Below are positions 60,667-64,000 of a stretch of DNA of 64,000 nt, piece after piece. The number at the start of each line of letters is the position of its first letter. Within the stretch, counting starts at the first letter, position 1. Under the pieces are notes generated by a model, which saw only the letters and a list, made by a program, of their open reading frames with translations, ran no database searches and was not told where the DNA came from. The stretch comes from Chromatiaceae bacterium (GTDB lineage: Bacteria > Pseudomonadota > Gammaproteobacteria > Chromatiales > Chromatiaceae): the NCBI GenBank assembly GCA_024235395.1, contig JACKMK010000003.1, forward strand, positions 186,001-250,000. The letters run 5' to 3'. A program made the position numbers and the translations under genes.

Positions 60667-61190
60667 CGATGACCATCGAACGCCGTCGCAGCTTGCGCGA
60701 AGCAAGGGTGAATATCGGCTGGACATTGCTGTTTGCAGGCTTGGTTGGCCTGACGGCGTGCCCCGGTGCTGCCACGGCAGCACCGGTAAGCACCCCGCAG
60801 CGCATCGTCTACCACATCAGCGAGGGCGAACCGGAACGGCAGTCTGCGGCATTGCGCAGCCTGCAGAACCTGATCAACGCGCTCGGCCCGGGCGACTGGG
60901 ACCTGCGTGCGGTGGTGCACGGTGAAGGCGTCTCGTTGCTGCTCCTGCCAGAGGCGAAATCGAAGGTCAGCGGTCTGCGCTATGGGAATGCTGTTCCGGA
61001 GATGCGTGCACATATCGACCGCCTGCGCGCCCAGGGCGTACGCTTCGAGGTCTGCGGAAACACGCTGCGCCGCCACGCAATCGACCCGGACCGTCACCTC
61101 TACAGGGTCGATCCCGGGGACATCGTGCGCAGTGGCTTGATGCGGCTCGCCACCCTGCAGTCGCGCGGCTACGTGTACATCAAGCCCTGA
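60663..61190 (+). CDS. Exported DsrE-family protein, possible lipoprotein
   Basis: A 175-residue protein. A basic N-terminus (TIERRRSLREAR) precedes a hydrophobic segment ending LVGLTACPG, where LTAC fits a lipobox (Cys33); ordinary signal-peptidase cleavage after TAA is the alternative. The mature domain is DsrE-like: RIVYHISEGEPE, LRAVVHGEGVSLLLLPEAKS, VRFEVCGNTLRRHAIDP with the conserved Cys, and SRGYVYIKP at the end. It closely resembles the C-terminal domain of the upstream anti-sigma-like protein, which suggests duplication. ATGA overlap with the preceding gene. A role in binding persulfide or other reduced sulfur is inference. Confidence 0.85.
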   Translation: MTMTIERRRSLREARVNIGWTLLFAGLVGLTACPGAATAAPVSTPQRIVYHISEGEPERQSAALRSLQNLINALGPGDWDLRAVVHGEGVSLLLLPEAKSKVSGLRYGNAVPEMRAHIDRLRAQGVRFEVCGNTLRRHAIDPDRHLYRVDPGDIVRSGLMRLATLQSRGYVYIKP

Positions 61191-61271
61191 GCCTCTGGGT
61201 CCGACGGCGGCGGCGCACCAGCCGACCACGGTCGCGAAATATTCCGCGTCGCCGTACGGTCTACTCGGGTG

Positions 61272-61775
61272 ATGGCAAAGCTACGTTCAGAATTCGACAC
61301 CCTGGTCGGTGCGCTGGCCCCGGAATTGTTTCGCTATGCAATGGGCCTGTGCCACAACCCGGACACCGCCGAGGACCTGGTACAGGAGACCCTGCTGCGA
61401 GGCTGGCGCTCGCAGGCGGATCTGCGCGACCAGCGTGCGGTGCGCGCCTGGTTCTACACGATATTGCGCAACGAGCACGCGCGGCTGTACGAACGCCAGC
61501 GACCGGAATTCCGCGATCCATTCACTCTTCCCGAGGTGGCGGTGCAAGGTTACGACACCAGTACCGAGGCATTTGCAATGCGCCGGGCGCTGGCGCGCCT
61601 GGATCCCGATTACCGCGACCCGCTGCTGTTGCAGGTGATTGGTGGCTTCAGCTGCAACGAGATCGGCAGCATGCTGGGGCTGAACACCAACACCGTGCTG
61701 ACGCGCCTGTTCCGCGCCAGAAAGGCCCTGCGCGAGCGCCTCGGCGAACCGGCCAACGTGGAGGCAAGCCAATGA
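61272..61775 (+). CDS. ECF sigma factor of the DUF3379 locus
   Basis: A 167-residue sigma factor. Region 2 is FDTLVGALAPELFRYAMGLC and AEDLVQETLLRGWRSQADLR. Region 4 is LARLDPDYRDPLLLQVIGGF, SCNEIGSMLGLNTNTVLTRL and FRARKALRERL. It is a paralogue of the sigma factor at 39015-39557 (shared YDTSTEAF linker). ATG at 61272; a GTG one codon earlier is possible, and the ribosome-binding site is weak. Its stop overlaps the start of the DUF3379 anti-sigma gene (ATGA). Confidence 0.92.
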   Translation: MAKLRSEFDTLVGALAPELFRYAMGLCHNPDTAEDLVQETLLRGWRSQADLRDQRAVRAWFYTILRNEHARLYERQRPEFRDPFTLPEVAVQGYDTSTEAFAMRRALARLDPDYRDPLLLQVIGGFSCNEIGSMLGLNTNTVLTRLFRARKALRERLGEPANVEASQ

Positions 61776-62554
61776 ACTGCCTGGACTTCCGTCGCCAGCT
61801 GATGGCCGACCCGACGACCCACGACAGCGTGCTGCTGGATCACGAGGACAACTGTGCGGGGTGCGCGTCATTCGCCCGTGAGGTGCGCGCCCAGGAGGCC
61901 GCACTGCGCAGCGTGCTGCTCGAGCCGACGCCTCCCGCCGGGTTGGACGACCGCATCCGGCTCGCGGCGCGCCTTGAACGACGCAATGCCGCCAACAGTC
62001 GCTGGTGGTACGCGGCGGCGGCCAGCGTGCTGCTGCTGATCGGTGCGAGCATGGCATCCCTGTGGACCACCGCCGTACAGCGGAGCGATGAGAGCCTGGC
62101 CCAGGCGGTGCTCAATCACATCGATGACGAGGCCAGCCATCTGCGTACCGCGCACGCGGTTTCGCGCGAGCGGGTCAAGTGGGTATTCCAGCGCTTCGGT
62201 GCCGAGTTGGCCGGCGATATCGGTCAGGTCAATTTCGCCGCCGAGTGCCTGATGCGCCACCGCAACGGCGTACATCTGGTACTGCCCGGCCAGATGGGTC
62301 CGGTGACGGTATTCTTCATGCCGGGCGAGATGACCGACGACATCATTCAGGTGGAATCGACACGTTTCGTCGGGCAGGTCCTGCCGACCCACTGGGGCAG
62401 TATCGCGGTGGTGGGCGAACTCGGTGAACCCCTCGACGGCCTCGGCCAGCGTCTCGCGAGTGCGGTGCGGTGGCCGGACCCGGGACTCGCCTCAAGCGCC
62501 GTCAGCGGGCCCCTGATCGCCACTGTCGACGGTGCGCAGCAGGAGGATGGTTGA
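61772..62554 (+). CDS. DUF3379-type membrane anti-sigma factor
   Basis: A 260-residue protein. Residues 1-50 form an anti-sigma domain with the zinc-like HEDNCAGCASFAREV pattern (His-x3-Cys-x2-Cys) typical of ECF regulators. One membrane helix follows near residues 72-92 (AAAASVLLLIGASMASLW). The periplasmic part (about 170 residues) has LVLPGQMGPVTVFFMPGEMT and FVGQVLPTHWGSIAVVGELG. By analogy it holds the ECF factor at the membrane until a signal arrives; the signal is unknown. Its start overlaps the sigma stop, and its 3' end overlaps the convergent zinc-ribbon gene by 63 bases. Confidence 0.88.
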   Translation: MNCLDFRRQLMADPTTHDSVLLDHEDNCAGCASFAREVRAQEAALRSVLLEPTPPAGLDDRIRLAARLERRNAANSRWWYAAAASVLLLIGASMASLWTTAVQRSDESLAQAVLNHIDDEASHLRTAHAVSRERVKWVFQRFGAELAGDIGQVNFAAECLMRHRNGVHLVLPGQMGPVTVFFMPGEMTDDIIQVESTRFVGQVLPTHWGSIAVVGELGEPLDGLGQRLASAVRWPDPGLASSAVSGPLIATVDGAQQEDG

Positions 62555-62680
62555 GCGGCACTGGCGACAGCGCATCAACTGGCTGCCCTTGAACAGGCGC
62601 ATCCAGAAACTGCGCGGGTAGCGGGTCATATCGGTACCGCCACAGGTGCGGCAGACCTTCTTGCGGGTGATCCAGGCCAT
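62492..62680 (-). CDS. Small four-Cys zinc-ribbon-like protein
   Basis: A 62-residue protein with two CxxC pairs, VCRTCGGTDM and MRCRQCRSTI, the pattern of a small zinc ribbon. A basic stretch between them (RYPRSFWMRLFKGSQLMR) could bind nucleic acid or membrane. GGAGTAGTAG precedes the ATG. It overlaps the 3' end of the anti-sigma gene on the other strand by 63 bases, which lowers confidence slightly. I do not recognise a specific family. The next gene leftward on the same strand is outside this cluster. Confidence 0.6.
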   Translation of the reverse strand: MAWITRKKVCRTCGGTDMTRYPRSFWMRLFKGSQLMRCRQCRSTILLLRTVDSGDQGPADGA

Positions 62681-62736
62681 CTACTACTCCGGTCCGGCTG
62701 CTCGAATGCTATGCGGTCAAACCCCGGCAGCGATGC

Positions 62737-63207
62737 CTAACGGCGCTTCCAGCCGGCTGCCGCGTGCTCATCGCTGGCCCTGGCGTCGACCCATCGCGAA
62801 TCTCCATCCGCCGTCTGCTCGCGCTTCCAGAACGGCGCGCGGGTCTTCAGATAGTCGATGACATATTCGCAGGCACGAAACGCCTCGCCGCGGTGCGCAC
62901 TGGCGACACTGACCAAGACGATCGCGTCCTGGGGGTGGATCTCGCCGACCCTGTGGACCACCCTCACGGCCTCCAGGTCCCAACGTTTTGCGGCCTCGTC
63001 GACGATCGCGGCCAGCGCCTTTTCGGTCATCCCGGGGTAGTGCTCCAGGGTCATGCTGAGCACCTTGTCGCCCTGGTTGAAATCCCGCATCAGACCGATG
63101 AAGCTGACCACGCCACCGACCGTCGTTCGCCCGTGATACACCGGCGGGATCTCGGCGAGCGCATCCAACGGACCTTCCTGCACGCGTATCTCGATATCGA
63201 TGCCCAT
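62737..63207 (-). CDS. moaE: Molybdopterin synthase large subunit MoaE
   Basis: A 156-residue catalytic subunit that forms molybdopterin from cyclic pyranopterin monophosphate using the thiocarboxylate of MoaD. Signatures are GVVSFIGLMRDFNQGDKVLS, MTLEHYPGMTEKAL, HRVGEIHPQDAIVLVSVASA, HRGEAFRACEYVIDYLKTRA and PFWKREQ with the conserved Lys. The ATG at 63207 is used (GGAGGC upstream). It lies 16 bases after moaD in a leftward moeA-moaD-moaE set. Confidence 0.95.
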   Translation of the reverse strand: MGIDIEIRVQEGPLDALAEIPPVYHGRTTVGGVVSFIGLMRDFNQGDKVLSMTLEHYPGMTEKALAAIVDEAAKRWDLEAVRVVHRVGEIHPQDAIVLVSVASAHRGEAFRACEYVIDYLKTRAPFWKREQTADGDSRWVDARASDEHAAAGWKRR

Positions 63208-63223
63208 GTCGCCTCCAGATCGC

Positions 63224-63472
63224 TCAACCGCCGGTGACCGGCGGAAAGAACCCCACCTCGTCGCCATCGCGCAGGCGCTGGCCGGCATCCGCCATCTCCT
63301 GGTTGACGGCCGCGAGCACGCGCTGGTCGGTGGCGAACACCTCGCTCCAGACGCCCCCGCGCGCGGCCAGCTCCGCGCGCAGGCCGGCAATATCCGCCGG
63401 GTGATCGGACAGCGTCTCGACACCCTGCCCAAGACGTTCGCGCAGGCTCGCGAAATACAAAACCCGAATCAT
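63224..63472 (-). CDS. moaD: Molybdopterin synthase sulfur-carrier subunit MoaD
   Basis: An 82-residue ubiquitin-fold sulfur carrier. It begins IRVLYFASLRERLGQGVETL, contains GDEVGFFPPVTGG and ends in the Gly-Gly that becomes the thiocarboxylate. Its start overlaps the moeA stop (ATGA), so moeA, moaD and moaE form an operon. Confidence 0.95.
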   Translation of the reverse strand: MIRVLYFASLRERLGQGVETLSDHPADIAGLRAELAARGGVWSEVFATDQRVLAAVNQEMADAGQRLRDGDEVGFFPPVTGG

Positions 63473-64000
63473 GTCAGCAACTCGCAGAAGGGTAGAAAAG
63501 CGACCGTATCACCGCGCTGCAGTTTACGCCCTTCGGGGATCACAACCAGACCGTTGGCCCAGGTGACCGAACTCAGCACTCCCGACGAGCGACTCGGATG
63601 GACGGTCACGCGCGGCACGCCGTCGGCGTCGTGTGCCAGGCGCGCGCGTTGGAACTCGCGGCGCTTGTCCGGCTTCGGCCATTCGAAATCGGCGACCGCA
63701 CGCAGCGGTTGCAGCTGCCAGTCCGATCGTCCCTGCATGCGCAGCAGGAAGGGCCGTACGAACAGCAGGAAGGTGACGAACATCGACACCGGATTGCCCG
63801 GCGAACCGATGAACGGGGTGCCGTCGACGTGACCGAACGCGACCGGCTTGCCGGGACGGATGGCGATCCGCCACATGTCCAGGCTACCGAGGGCCTCGAC
63901 CGCGGGCTTGACATGATCCTCCTCTCCCACCGACACACCCCCCGAGGCCAGCACCAGATCGGCCTGCGCCGCGCCGGCGGCCAACGCGGCCTGAGTCGCG
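63469..64000 (-). CDS. moeA: Molybdopterin molybdenumtransferase MoeA (C-terminal part)
   Basis: The last 177 codons of MoeA, running off the right end of the window. Visible are the molybdate-handling motif LVLASGGVSVGEEDHVKPAV, RPGKPVAFGHVDG, FIGSPGNPVSMFVTFLLFVR and the C-terminal beta domain. MoeA inserts molybdenum into molybdopterin-AMP. The N-terminal portion and start codon lie outside the window. Confidence 0.93.
   Translation of the reverse strand, partial: ATQAALAAGAAQADLVLASGGVSVGEEDHVKPAVEALGSLDMWRIAIRPGKPVAFGHVDGTPFIGSPGNPVSMFVTFLLFVRPFLLRMQGRSDWQLQPLRAVADFEWPKPDKRREFQRARLAHDADGVPRVTVHPSRSSGVLSSVTWANGLVVIPEGRKLQRGDTVAFLPFCELLT

Noticed and set aside
1..64000. CRISPR arrays, tRNA or rRNA genes, insertion sequences, prophage or integrase genes
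   Set aside because: Looked for repeated spacers, T-loop signatures, terminal inverted repeats and transposase or integrase motifs; none seen.

Overview
The window is high-GC bacterial DNA, densely packed and mostly single-copy, and it reads as the chromosome of a gammaproteobacterial sulfur-oxidising autotroph of Chromatiales type. The main evidence is a complete dissimilatory APS reductase pair (aprBA), a QmoAB-HdrCB electron-transfer module, a likely sulfur-globule protein and the two RuBisCO-activase genes cbbQ and cbbO. Neighbouring housekeeping genes (tas, speA/speE, lgt-thyA-folA, rlmI, moaE/moaD/moeA) fit Gammaproteobacteria. No tRNA, rRNA, CRISPR array, insertion sequence or prophage was seen.

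Layout. 1-10 kb: djlA, a polytopic membrane protein, the aldo/keto reductase tas, then a leftward set of a chalcone-isomerase-like protein, a 1361-residue cyclic-nucleotide-binding/rhodanese/coiled-coil protein and a Rieske protein. After these come an HU-type protein with a basic tail, a retropepsin-like protease and a DsbA-family protein. 10-21.4 kb, all leftward: cbbQ, two GspG-like pilins, two GGDEF/EAL proteins, an alpha/beta hydrolase, cbbO and an MlaC-like protein. 21.4-33.4 kb is the sulfur-energy region: qmoA-qmoB-hdrC-hdrB rightward; a solitary PstS-like protein, the sulfur-globule candidate and a small membrane protein; then a YkgJ-type cysteine-cluster protein and aprBA leftward, behind a long, possibly structured leader.

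33.4-43 kb: a thioredoxin-HEAT protein, a conserved hypothetical, a DUF423 protein and an RlmK-like methyltransferase; a two-receiver diguanylate cyclase divergent from an NtrC-type regulator; an ECF sigma factor with no adjacent anti-sigma; a TPR protein; speA and speE divergent. 43-48.6 kb: a three-gene export-like set (LolA-like protein, outer-membrane barrel with an N-terminal repeat, RND/MMPL permease carrying a PAS domain and a helix-turn-helix-like tail). 48.5-57.1 kb: lgt-thyA-small acidic ORF-folA, hypotheticals, an XRE regulator, rlmI, a YpfJ metallopeptidase and a YjgR ATPase. 57.3-64 kb: a DUF255 thioredoxin-domain protein, two successive ECF sigma/anti-sigma loci and the molybdopterin genes moaE, moaD and moeA (cut by the window end).

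The most novel candidate is the overlapping trio at 59372-61190: an ECF sigma factor, a membrane anti-sigma-like protein whose outer domain is DsrE-like, and a second exported DsrE-like protein. In a sulfur oxidiser this suggests an envelope sulfur-sensing sigma system. Other unusual points are the PAS-RND-HTH fusion, the cNMP/rhodanese/coiled-coil protein with its Rieske partner, and the separation of cbbQ from cbbO by pilin and c-di-GMP genes. All functions are inferred by eye from sequence; no database search was run.
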